From Oligoflexia bacterium (GTDB lineage: Bacteria; Bdellovibrionota; UBA1018), in NCBI GenBank assembly GCA_903854365.1, contig CAINWE010000072.1, forward strand, positions 1 through 6,141: 6,141 nt of DNA. The letters are read 5' to 3'. Positions 1 to 6,017 of the stretch are shown here, piece by piece. Under the pieces are notes generated by a model. The model was not told the origin of the DNA. It ran no database searches and worked only from the letters and a program-made list of their open reading frames with translations. The position numbers and the translations under genes were made by a program. The first letter of the stretch is position 1. Each line of letters opens with the position of its first letter.

Positions 1-1232
1 CTTCTCGGAATTAACAGAAACTCAAACACCTTCGCTCCCGAGCCGCCCCGATTGGGGAGCACGCGCCCGTGCGTGTCGTACAGTTCAACCTGCGAAGGCC
101 ACGTGGTCTGAGGCACTTGCAGCGCCGTCAGGTTCCCACTCCCCTCGACCTTCAAAGTCAACGTCATCGCCTCGTTGGCGCGCACCTCGTACTGGTCAAC
201 CATCGATACCAAATTAAACTGCCCCACGCCCCCCGAAAAATGGACGGGGCGACCTGCTTGCGGCAAAGGCGACACCTGTATCGTGAGAGGCTCGCTCCGC
301 CCCGCGCCAACCTTGGGGGCCATCTGCCTGAAAAAACCAAAAAACGGATCCTCATCCTCGCCCCAGCCCATCGGATTGCGACGACCACCATCTAGGTATT
401 GATAGCGCACAGCCACGGGGTCAATGGTCAATTGCCCTTCCGAAACCGGATAGGCTGCATATCTCGCCAGGACCGAGCGCTCAAATATCTCGCCGTTCAG
501 CTTGACCTCTTCACTTTCTAAATTTTGTCCCATCGCCAGCGCATCAAGGTCCTCGCGCAAAAAACCACTGAGGGATGGAAATTGCTCCACTTGAACATTA
601 AAAACCTTTGGCTGATGATAAATATAATAACTGACAATCACTTTTTGTCCCTTAAAAGCGACCGGACGGTCGACCTCAGCTTTGACCATGATTTTTGAAC
701 CGAGTATGCCTCGATCGCGTCGCATGCCGAACTGCCGACCCTGAGTATTTAGGTTGGGCTGACTGCGCTGATAGGCCTGAGGATGAAGGCTCGCTTTTCC
801 CGCGGGTAGAACCTCCACAAAAACATCCTGGGCCTTCAGAAGCTCATTTCCCGACTTCATCTGCAAGTGACCGATCTTCAACTTCCCTAATTTGTTAGGT
901 CTGAGAAGTACTTGAATCGATTTTTCAGTCACGGTCGCCATCTGCCCCGTACTCGAATCATATTGGGAACTCATCGAAATAGAACTCGATTGCTGACCCA
1001 CCTCAAAATCCGGAGCCTCAAAACTGGGCTCTCCCGCACCGGCATCCCCTTCTGAACGCACCGTCAATGTCAGTACGAGAGAGTCATCGACGGAAATCTG
1101 TTGGGAATCTGTGGTTGCCGAAAACTGTACCCCAGGGGACTGCCCAAAAACAGGCACCACCTGAACCAAAAGGCCCAATCCGATCCAACCGATGCGACTA
1201 CCAATCTTTGTCTTGATTCTGCTGGTTTCCAT
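1..1232 (-). CDS. batD: BatD family protein (oxygen-tolerance/aerotolerance), C-terminus cut off by window edge
   Basis: The frame stays open from the ATG at 1232 to the left edge: 410 complete codons with no stop. An in-frame TGA lies 15 codons upstream with no ATG, GTG or TTG between, so 1232 is the first normal start. Residues 1-30 form a signal peptide: basic n-region (R5, K7, K9, R13), hydrophobic stretch IGWIGLGLLVQVVPVFG, then QS. The export-competent remainder is beta-rich. A first Ig-like unit spans about 35-143, with the BatD-typical DFEVG followed by a Ser-rich stretch and ending in VEVLPA. A second unit spans about 180-275 (VKAEVDRP, then VIVSYYIYHQP). A Gly/acidic loop with DPFFGFF at 296-302 and a third unit from about 315 follow. 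The family's usual C-terminal membrane helix and tail would lie beyond the window. The gene overlaps the end of batB-batC by 35 nt; the nearest AGGAG is 16 nt upstream, so coupling probably helps initiation. Presumed role: periplasmic, membrane-anchored partner of BatA/BatB. Family call is firm, biochemical role unknown. Confidence 0.92.
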   Translation of the reverse strand, partial: METSRIKTKIGSRIGWIGLGLLVQVVPVFGQSPGVQFSATTDSQQISVDDSLVLTLTVRSEGDAGAGEPSFEAPDFEVGQQSSSISMSSQYDSSTGQMATVTEKSIQVLLRPNKLGKLKIGHLQMKSGNELLKAQDVFVEVLPAGKASLHPQAYQRSQPNLNTQGRQFGMRRDRGILGSKIMVKAEVDRPVAFKGQKVIVSYYIYHQPKVFNVQVEQFPSLSGFLREDLDALAMGQNLESEEVKLNGEIFERSVLARYAAYPVSEGQLTIDPVAVRYQYLDGGRRNPMGWGEDEDPFFGFFRQMAPKVGAGRSEPLTIQVSPLPQAGRPVHFSGGVGQFNLVSMVDQYEVRANEAMTLTLKVEGSGNLTALQVPQTTWPSQVELYDTHGRVLPNRGGSGAKVFEFLLIPR

Positions 1233-3075
1233 TTTTATTTTGTAATTTCTCCTGAAGTTCTCTTTCGCGAGTTTTCAGCTCACTCAAAACCCGATCCGCG
1301 TCTTCAGACGTCATTTTCTGGGAGTTAAAATCATCCTGCTTCTTCCAGGGCTGTGTCTCCTGATAGCGTTGATCCTGCTCCGGTTTTTGACCCGACTGGG
1401 ACTGATCCTTTTGCTGCTGTCCCGGGCTCTGCTGACTCTCCCCTTCCTTAGGGTTTTGGTTATGCCCCTTTTTATCGTCCTGCCCTGAATTTTTTTTCTC
1501 TTGGTTCTTGGAATCACCTTTTTGCTGATCTGGCTTTTGCTGTTTTTCTTGTTCTTTTTTCTGTTGTTCCTGCCTTTTCAATTGATCCAAAACCAGTTGC
1601 AGATTTTTTCGCGCCTCTTGCTCCAAATGAGAGTCCTGGGTTTGCTGAGCAGATTCAATCGCGCCGGCGTATGAACGAATGGCCTCTTTCGCGTCGCCTT
1701 TCTTGGAGAATGCATTTCCAAGATTGTAGAGGGATTTCCCCTGAAGCGAAGGCTGGTGAGTTTTTTCCCCTTGTTGAGCCGCGTGCTGAAACGATTCAAT
1801 CGCCCGATCCAGCTCTCCTTGCCTGAGTTGAAGCACCCCCTGATTAAATTCTAATTCGGGTCGGCTCGGATCCAAAGCCTGCGCAGTACCAAAATTCCGC
1901 TGCGCTTCCTCAAGGTTGCCCTGTTGGTAAGCCTTTAATCCCTTCTGATTTTCCAGGTAACTTTCCAAAGCACTAGGACCCTGCAGCAGATCAGCCGCTT
2001 GAGCTCCCTGCGTCTGCATCAAGAGCGATCCGAGCATCAAGAAGGTAACCATATTTTTCACAGGGACAGAGATTTCAAAGATCAACAGAAGAACCGCAAT
2101 GAAAAGTGGAATTTGAAACCGCTCTTCAAAGACTAAAAATCGCCTCTCCGTATAGTCGCCTCGATTTAACCCACCGAACTCGTGAAGAAGCTGCTGAATC
2201 TCCGCTTCTTGAGCGGTTGCCATCCCATATTTACCGCCTCCCCGAGTCGCCACTTCCGACAAAAACTCAGGGTGAAATGTGCTCACTACCGCTTCGCCCT
2301 TACGATCTCTCTTATAGCCTTGCACATGACCCGACTCATCCCGAATCGGAATCGGGCCACCCTTCTCTGTGCCCACCCCAAGGACGAAAAATTTGATTCC
2401 CCGCTCTTTTAAGCGATCTGCTTCGGTGAGAGCCTGCTTCTCATGATCCTCCCCATCAGAAATCAAAACAATCGCTCGGGATGCCACGGGTGACTGAGAG
2501 TGAGTCGTCACTTCTTCAGCGCCCCGCTCGATCGAAGCCACCGCTGTTTGCAGCGCCAACCCCACGTCGGTTCCCTGGTTTCTCATGTTCTTCGGATCCA
2601 GAAGCTGGACAGTGTCCCAAACATAAGACAAATCACTGGTCAAAGGACAGACCACGGCCGTACTCGCAGCAAAAGCTACGACTCCCACACGATCCCCATC
2701 GAGGGTAGAGAGCAGGTTTCGAACCCAGTGTTTCATTTTTTGAAGACGGCTCGGAACCACATCCTCAGTCCACATGGAGTTAGACACATCGAGCACCAGC
2801 ACCACGTCCAGGCCGGAGACCTTGACGGTCTCCTCGTGACTCCCCCACTGCGGTCGGGCCAGAGCTACCAAAGCAAACATCAATGCGGCCAGTCCCAAAA
2901 TCGATTTGCGAAGTCGCAACTGAAAATTGAGTTCAGGTGCAAGTACCTTCCAAAGTGCGGGATCAGCAAAACGACCAAATTGCTTTTTGCGTCGCTGCTC
3001 ATCGAGAATGATCAAGATCAAAAAAATGGGTAAACTCAGGAGCCCCCACAGCCACTGAGGTTCGAAAAACTTCAT
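1198..3075 (-). CDS. batB: BatB-BatC fusion: membrane-anchored VWA domain protein with C-terminal TPR and K/Q/E-rich tail
   Basis: 625 residues, roughly a BatB (about 330 aa) joined to a BatC. The frame is open to an ATG at 3126, but the start at 3075 is preferred: it has GGAGG 8 nt upstream, forms an ATGA overlap with the batA stop, and gives the family-typical N-terminus MKFFEPQWLW. Helices lie at about 8-25 and 58-73, followed by the ALARPQ motif (71-76) shared with BatA. The VWA domain (about 88-300) has a full MIDAS: D96-x-S98-x-S100, T169 and D207 in SDGED. A third helix (320-337) is followed at once by a signal-peptide-like helix (342-360, ending AQA-A). TPR-like repeats occupy about 373-478. 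The K/Q/E-rich segment is at 498-580. A short conserved-looking end (MTSEDADRVLSELK, final KDW) is typical of BatC. The basic residues at 28-32 and 53-57 put the first loop in the cytoplasm, so the VWA and TPRs should be periplasmic. BatB/BatC fusions are known elsewhere, so this fusion is not novel in itself. Confidence 0.95.
   Translation of the reverse strand: MKFFEPQWLWGLLSLPIFLILIILDEQRRKKQFGRFADPALWKVLAPELNFQLRLRKSILGLAALMFALVALARPQWGSHEETVKVSGLDVVLVLDVSNSMWTEDVVPSRLQKMKHWVRNLLSTLDGDRVGVVAFAASTAVVCPLTSDLSYVWDTVQLLDPKNMRNQGTDVGLALQTAVASIERGAEEVTTHSQSPVASRAIVLISDGEDHEKQALTEADRLKERGIKFFVLGVGTEKGGPIPIRDESGHVQGYKRDRKGEAVVSTFHPEFLSEVATRGGGKYGMATAQEAEIQQLLHEFGGLNRGDYTERRFLVFEERFQIPLFIAVLLLIFEISVPVKNMVTFLMLGSLLMQTQGAQAADLLQGPSALESYLENQKGLKAYQQGNLEEAQRNFGTAQALDPSRPELEFNQGVLQLRQGELDRAIESFQHAAQQGEKTHQPSLQGKSLYNLGNAFSKKGDAKEAIRSYAGAIESAQQTQDSHLEQEARKNLQLVLDQLKRQEQQKKEQEKQQKPDQQKGDSKNQEKKNSGQDDKKGHNQNPKEGESQQSPGQQQKDQSQSGQKPEQDQRYQETQPWKKQDDFNSQKMTSEDADRVLSELKTRERELQEKLQNKNGNQQNQDKDW
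1336..1584 (-). repeat. K/Q/E-rich low-complexity tail of the BatB-BatC fusion
   Basis: Residues about 498-580 are dominated by Lys, Gln, Glu, Asp, Ser, Gly and Asn, with almost no hydrophobic residues (for example QEQQKKEQEKQQKPDQQKG). It is probably disordered. There is no exact nucleotide tandem repeat, so it is compositional rather than a microsatellite. Such a tail is usual for BatC, set between the TPRs and the short C-terminal block ending KDW. Confidence 0.85.
1642..1959 (-). other. BatC-type TPR region within the fusion
   Basis: Residues about 373-478 contain at least three TPR-like helix pairs: GLKAYQQGNLEEAQRNF with A-x-A-L-D-P after it; NQGVLQLRQGELDRAIESF; and LYNLGNAFSKKGDAKEAIRS followed by YAGAIESA. 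The G/A, L, Y/F and P spacing is that of TPRs, a protein-interaction scaffold. The domain is predicted to be periplasmic. Confidence 0.85.
1993..2055 (-). other. Signal-peptide-like segment internal to the BatB-BatC fusion
   Basis: Residues 341-361 of the fusion: N-M-V-T-F, then LMLGSLLMQTQGAQA followed by A. It follows a Lys (340) just after the BatB C-terminal helix and ends in a signal-peptidase-I-like A-x-A. It looks like the leader of a once separate BatC. There is a Met at codon 342 but no convincing Shine-Dalgarno before it. It may act as a fourth membrane helix, a cleavage site, or both. Confidence 0.65.
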
Positions 3076-4055
3076 GGTAGAAACCTCCACCCAAATCGCT
3101 CCAAGAGCTGAACTAGAAAAATACAAACCAGCCCTAAGGTCAGAGGCAGTTGAAATTTCTCGTCATATCGAACTTTTTCCTTTGCCTTGATCTCACTTTT
3201 TTCCAGCTGATTAATTTCTTTAAAGACCTGCTCTAGGGCACTTTCATCCGTGACTCGATAGAATTTACCCTGAGTTTTTTTAGCGATGAGCTGCAGTAGC
3301 TCGGGATTTAATGCGTTATCCATCCACTGGTAAGTTTTAACCTCACCCCCCAGCAAAGTCCGACGACGAACCGGGATTTTTACCCGCCCCTCACGACCAA
3401 TCGCAATTGTGTAGACACGAATTCCAAATCCTTGGGCCAGGTCTCCTGCGGTTGCGGGATCGATCTGACCTAAATTATTATCTCCATCCGTCAATAAAAT
3501 CACGACCTTGCTTTTGGCTTTAGAGGTCTGCAAATGCCCCACCGCAAGCGCCAGTCCATCCCCAATGGCGGTCCCATCTTTCAAAACACCAATACTAGCT
3601 TGATGCAAAGCCTTGAGAAGCAACCCATAATCGAGCGTTGGGGGAGCTAAAGTCAGAGGCTCACCGCTGAACATGACAAACCCAATTCGATCGTTTTGCC
3701 GGCCTTTGATGAAATTCTCCAGGGTGTCCTTGGCCACGTCGATTCGAGAACGCTCGGCTAAGTCCTCAATATTCATACTCGCCGACACATCGAGTGCCAT
3801 CATGATATCAATCCCCTGGGTATTGCGTTCCACCTGACGAAAGCTCGTCTGAGGCCTCGCCAAGGCAAGGACGAAAAACACCAGGGTCAGATACTTCAGC
3901 CCCATCCAAAGTCTCAATGGACTTCTCGAGCCGATCGTTGCTGGGATCGGAATGGAATACCGCACACGGGCCGGACGATTACGACCCAGCCACCAGCGGT
4001 GAAGAAAAGGCACCAGAATCAAGAGTAGGAGAAAACCCCAATTAGCGAATCGCAT
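3072..4055 (-). CDS. batA: BatA: inner-membrane VWA domain protein
   Basis: 327 residues, the normal length for BatA. There is a short N-terminal hydrophobic segment (about 7-18), a basic loop, a second helix (about 51-67) ending in ALARPQ (64-69), the VWA domain (about 82-285) and a C-terminal helix (about 302-317). The MIDAS is intact: D89-x-S91-x-S93 in LDVSASM, T162 in DGTAIGDG and D190 in LLTDGDNN. The basic loop between the first two helices (R26, R30, R32) predicts a periplasmic VWA domain. The start at 4055 overlaps the upstream gene by 14 nt; GGGAG lies 12 nt upstream, a rather long spacing, so translational coupling is likely. The TGA stop overlaps the next ATG. Family knowledge: BatA and BatB are paralogous VWA proteins of the aerotolerance cluster, thought to form membrane complexes and to be served by the MoxR ATPase. 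The ligand of the metal site is unknown. Confidence 0.96.
   Translation of the reverse strand: MRFANWGFLLLLILVPFLHRWWLGRNRPARVRYSIPIPATIGSRSPLRLWMGLKYLTLVFFVLALARPQTSFRQVERNTQGIDIMMALDVSASMNIEDLAERSRIDVAKDTLENFIKGRQNDRIGFVMFSGEPLTLAPPTLDYGLLLKALHQASIGVLKDGTAIGDGLALAVGHLQTSKAKSKVVILLTDGDNNLGQIDPATAGDLAQGFGIRVYTIAIGREGRVKIPVRRRTLLGGEVKTYQWMDNALNPELLQLIAKKTQGKFYRVTDESALEQVFKEINQLEKSEIKAKEKVRYDEKFQLPLTLGLVCIFLVQLLERFGWRFLP
3084..3088 (-). promoter_or_regulatory. Ribosome binding site deciding the batB-batC start
   Basis: GGAGG on the minus strand, 8 nt before the ATG at 3075, lies inside the last codons of batA (Trp-Arg). It is the best-spaced, strongest Shine-Dalgarno in the window. It favours the 3075 start over the upstream in-frame ATG at 3126, which would add 17 residues that are not family-like. 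Confidence 0.85.
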
Positions 4056-5172
4056 TTTCTACCATTTCTCCCGCAGGCGAAGACTCAGGCGCAGGACTCA
4101 CCTCCGCTTTTCGCCTGGTGTTTTGCACCCACTTTCGGGCCTCCTCAAGCACCTGGACCGACTCAACCCCGTCCGGCTGAAAATCGGTGAACTTGACTCG
4201 ATCGAGAATCGTGAAAAGTTTTTTAAGATCTCCGATTTGAGCTTCACTGACCCCGATTCCCTGAGACACCCCGGAGATCAACGACCCATCGAGACCTTTG
4301 AGCTCGGTCAAGGCCAAAACCATTTCTCGGGTGGTCGCCTCACGAGCGTCAATTCGAAATCGCGAGCCCACGTAAGCTTTCAAAATCTCAGAAATCCCAA
4401 AGTAGTGCTTCTTATATTCCCTCTGAGCCGAATAGTTTTTTTGCTCCAACTCTAAAAGCCTGCTGAGAGCCACTTGATCCTCAGGCAAAATAGGCTCACT
4501 CGCGATCTTCTCTGGAGCACGCCGCTGTTTTCGCCACCGCCACAATCCCAGCCCTGCCGCGACGAACAAAGCGATGATCACGACAGATAAGGAGGCAACC
4601 CAAAACCAGGGGAACTGAAGGCCAACGGGAGGCTCTAAATCGTTCGGCTGATCCGGCTGTGGATCCTGAGGTGAAATGGCAGAAACGACTTCGACCAAAA
4701 GAGGTGAAGAACGAGCCAATTCGTGACCGGCTTGATCCTTCAAAAGCATCGGGGGTAGAGTCAGTTGCCCCGGGCGAATCGGGATCACGGAAAACTGAAA
4801 CTCTCCAGCCGACCCAATCCCGGATTGCTTTTCAACACCCTCCCAACCGCTTTCCTGAGCATTCAGATCACGATCCAACCAACCCCACTGAGCGTCCGCA
4901 GGAACTCCGCGAATCCGCATGACCAGTCGATCTCCGACTCGGGGACGCTCGGAGGGCTTTAAATGATCCAGTCTCTCCACCTCGTAAACTCGTGGAGACT
5001 CCGCTGAAATTTTCGCACTGGGCTGCTCAGAAGCGTGAGCGCCCGCCATAAAGGGCAACTCCGTGACGCCCTGCAGGGCCAATCCGAACGCGCAAGCAAA
5101 ATGCAGGAACTCTCGACTTCTACTTTTTTCTCCGCGATCGGGCGCGGAAGAACCGGACCACAGCCTCACCAT
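4042..5172 (-). CDS. Bat-cluster membrane protein: signal peptide, BatD-like Ig domain, one TM helix, DUF4381/BatD-tail-like cytoplasmic domain
   Basis: 376 residues from the preferred ATG at 5172, which has AAGGA 5 nt upstream; another in-frame ATG at 5178 abuts that AAGG with no usable spacing. The leader has a long basic n-region (R13, K16, R18, R20), a hydrophobic core (about 22-34) and a probable cleavage near AHA-S (46-48). A beta-rich domain follows (about 61-165), ending in a stretch like BatD's first domain (GQLTLPPM, later LLVEVVSA). Next come a Pro/Asp/Gln-rich linker (168-188), a single helix (189-211) capped by WRWRKQRR (stop-transfer, cytoplasmic side), and a helical cytoplasmic domain (about 233-352) with LLELEQKNY, YFGISEILKAYV, RFRIDAREATTREM and DRVKFTDFQP. 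Those features match the domain encoded between DUF58 and batA in many bacteria (DUF4381-like) and the BatD C-terminal tail. Predicted role: it links the periplasmic Bat assembly to cytoplasmic DUF58/MoxR. It overlaps the DUF58 gene by 53 nt. The role is inference and no established symbol is assigned. Confidence 0.87.
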   Translation of the reverse strand: MVRLWSGSSAPDRGEKSRSREFLHFACAFGLALQGVTELPFMAGAHASEQPSAKISAESPRVYEVERLDHLKPSERPRVGDRLVMRIRGVPADAQWGWLDRDLNAQESGWEGVEKQSGIGSAGEFQFSVIPIRPGQLTLPPMLLKDQAGHELARSSPLLVEVVSAISPQDPQPDQPNDLEPPVGLQFPWFWVASLSVVIIALFVAAGLGLWRWRKQRRAPEKIASEPILPEDQVALSRLLELEQKNYSAQREYKKHYFGISEILKAYVGSRFRIDAREATTREMVLALTELKGLDGSLISGVSQGIGVSEAQIGDLKKLFTILDRVKFTDFQPDGVESVQVLEEARKWVQNTRRKAEVSPAPESSPAGEMVENAIR

Positions 5173-5998
5173 AATCATCCTTCGTTAGAATATTCAATAA
5201 TTCCACTTGGCCCCCTTGAAGGGCCGATTTTTGATTCTTTTCAATTTCGTTTTGATATTCCTTAAACCATTTCTGAAAGCCATAGGAGGACGTATTTACG
5301 AGTCTCTCCTCTCCGGTCTCAGGATCTTCGAATAAAATCTGTCCCAACTCAGGGATACCTTTTTCTCGCTCATCCACGATTCGAATCGCTACCACATCGT
5401 GGCGTCTAGCTAGACGCTTCAAGGAGCGCTCATATCCCTGAGCCAGGAAATCACTGATCACAAAAACTACCCCTCCGTGCTTCATCACCCGACCGGTGGC
5501 ATCCAAAGCTTTGGAAAGTCCAGTGCCACGAGTCTTCGTTTGAAAGGTCAAAAGGTCTCGAACCACTCGGAGAACATGCTGCCTTCCTTTTTTCGGAGGA
5601 ATAATTTTTTCGACTTCATCACCAAAAATTAAAGCGCCAATTCGATCACCCGTATAACTTGCGGCCGACGCGATCATGCCCCCAATTTCAGCCGAAATTT
5701 CGGACTTCAAACGCGTCGAGGATCCAAAACAGGTCGAACCTGACCCATCGACCACCAGGAAAACGGTCAATTGTCTTTCTTCTTCAAACTTCTTAATCAG
5801 GGGTTCGCGAGTTCGAGCGCTGACATTCCAGTTAATATGGCGAACATCATCTCCAGGCACGTACAATCGATGCTCTGAGAATTGCACTCCCTGTCCCTTG
5901 AAGTGACTCCGATATTGACCCGAAAGGACGCCGTCGACTACCTTTCGAGTCGTAATCTCAATCCATTTAACTTTCTTGAGTAATTCATCGGATATCAT
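5120..5998 (-). CDS. DUF58 domain protein (cytoplasmic, VWA-like), MoxR partner
   Basis: 292 residues, normal for the family, with no signal peptide or membrane helix. The diagnostic DUF58 block is at about 33-75: FKGQGVQFSEHRLYVPGDD, then VRHINWNVSARTREP and LIKKFEEER. The VWA-like fold follows, with MIDAS-type residues D84-x-S86-x-S88 in VVDGSGS, T159 in RGTGLSKAL and D183 in VISDF. The C-terminus is strongly basic (RARSRRKK). The ATG at 5998 follows the moxR stop after 17 nt; AAGGAG (6012-6017) overlaps that stop and lies 13 nt before the ATG, slightly far, but no better start is visible. Family knowledge: DUF58 proteins are almost always encoded directly after moxR and are probable ATPase clients or adaptors; the activity is unknown. 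The gene's last 53 nt also encode the leader of the next protein in another frame. Confidence 0.95.
   Translation of the reverse strand: MISDELLKKVKWIEITTRKVVDGVLSGQYRSHFKGQGVQFSEHRLYVPGDDVRHINWNVSARTREPLIKKFEEERQLTVFLVVDGSGSTCFGSSTRLKSEISAEIGGMIASAASYTGDRIGALIFGDEVEKIIPPKKGRQHVLRVVRDLLTFQTKTRGTGLSKALDATGRVMKHGGVVFVISDFLAQGYERSLKRLARRHDVVAIRIVDEREKGIPELGQILFEDPETGEERLVNTSSYGFQKWFKEYQNEIEKNQKSALQGGQVELLNILTKDDYGEAVVRFFRARSRRKK
5178..5182 (-). promoter_or_regulatory. Ribosome binding site favouring the 5172 start
   Basis: AAGGA on the minus strand, 5 nt before the ATG at 5172, lies within the end of the DUF58 gene. The alternative ATG at 5178 overlaps the end of this motif, leaving no spacing. 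A GTG at 5169 is also possible, at 8 nt. Confidence 0.6.
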
Positions 5999-6011
5999 AG
6001 CGAACTGCAGA

Positions 6012-6017
6012 CTCCTT
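6012..6017 (-). promoter_or_regulatory. Ribosome binding site for the DUF58 gene, overlapping the moxR stop
   Basis: AAGGAG on the minus strand overlaps the moxR TAA (reading TTAAGGAG). It lies 13 nt before the ATG at 5998, longer than ideal, which suggests initiation is helped by ribosomes finishing moxR. Confidence 0.55.

Noticed and set aside
69..395. Plus-strand open frames of 75-108 codons over the batD region
   Set aside because: They are antisense to a continuous, family-matching BatD frame and their Arg/Pro/His-rich composition is typical of shadow frames.
2050..2052. Internal translation start for a separate BatC at Met342 of the fusion
   Set aside because: The sequence before it (ctgtccctgtgaaaaat) has no convincing Shine-Dalgarno and the frame is continuous from BatB. 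Proteolytic separation is the more plausible alternative.
2500..3033. 177-codon open frame on the plus strand, antisense to batB
   Set aside because: It lies entirely opposite a strongly supported VWA domain, its translation has no recognisable domain, and no ribosome site or promoter was seen. It is a shadow frame.
3076..3126. N-terminal extension of the BatB-BatC fusion starting at the ATG at 3126
   Set aside because: It would overlap batA by 55 nt and add 17 residues unlike BatB N-termini, while the ATG at 3075 has GGAGG at 8 nt and an ATGA junction.
5692..5703. 12-bp perfect palindrome ccgaaatttcgg
   Set aside because: About one or two 12-bp palindromes are expected by chance in 6 kb, and this one sits mid-gene with no supporting context.
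5999..6015. Promoter or terminator in the moxR-DUF58 gap
   Set aside because: Only 17 nt are available. They include part of the Shine-Dalgarno, and no hairpin with a T-run or -10/-35 pair fits.
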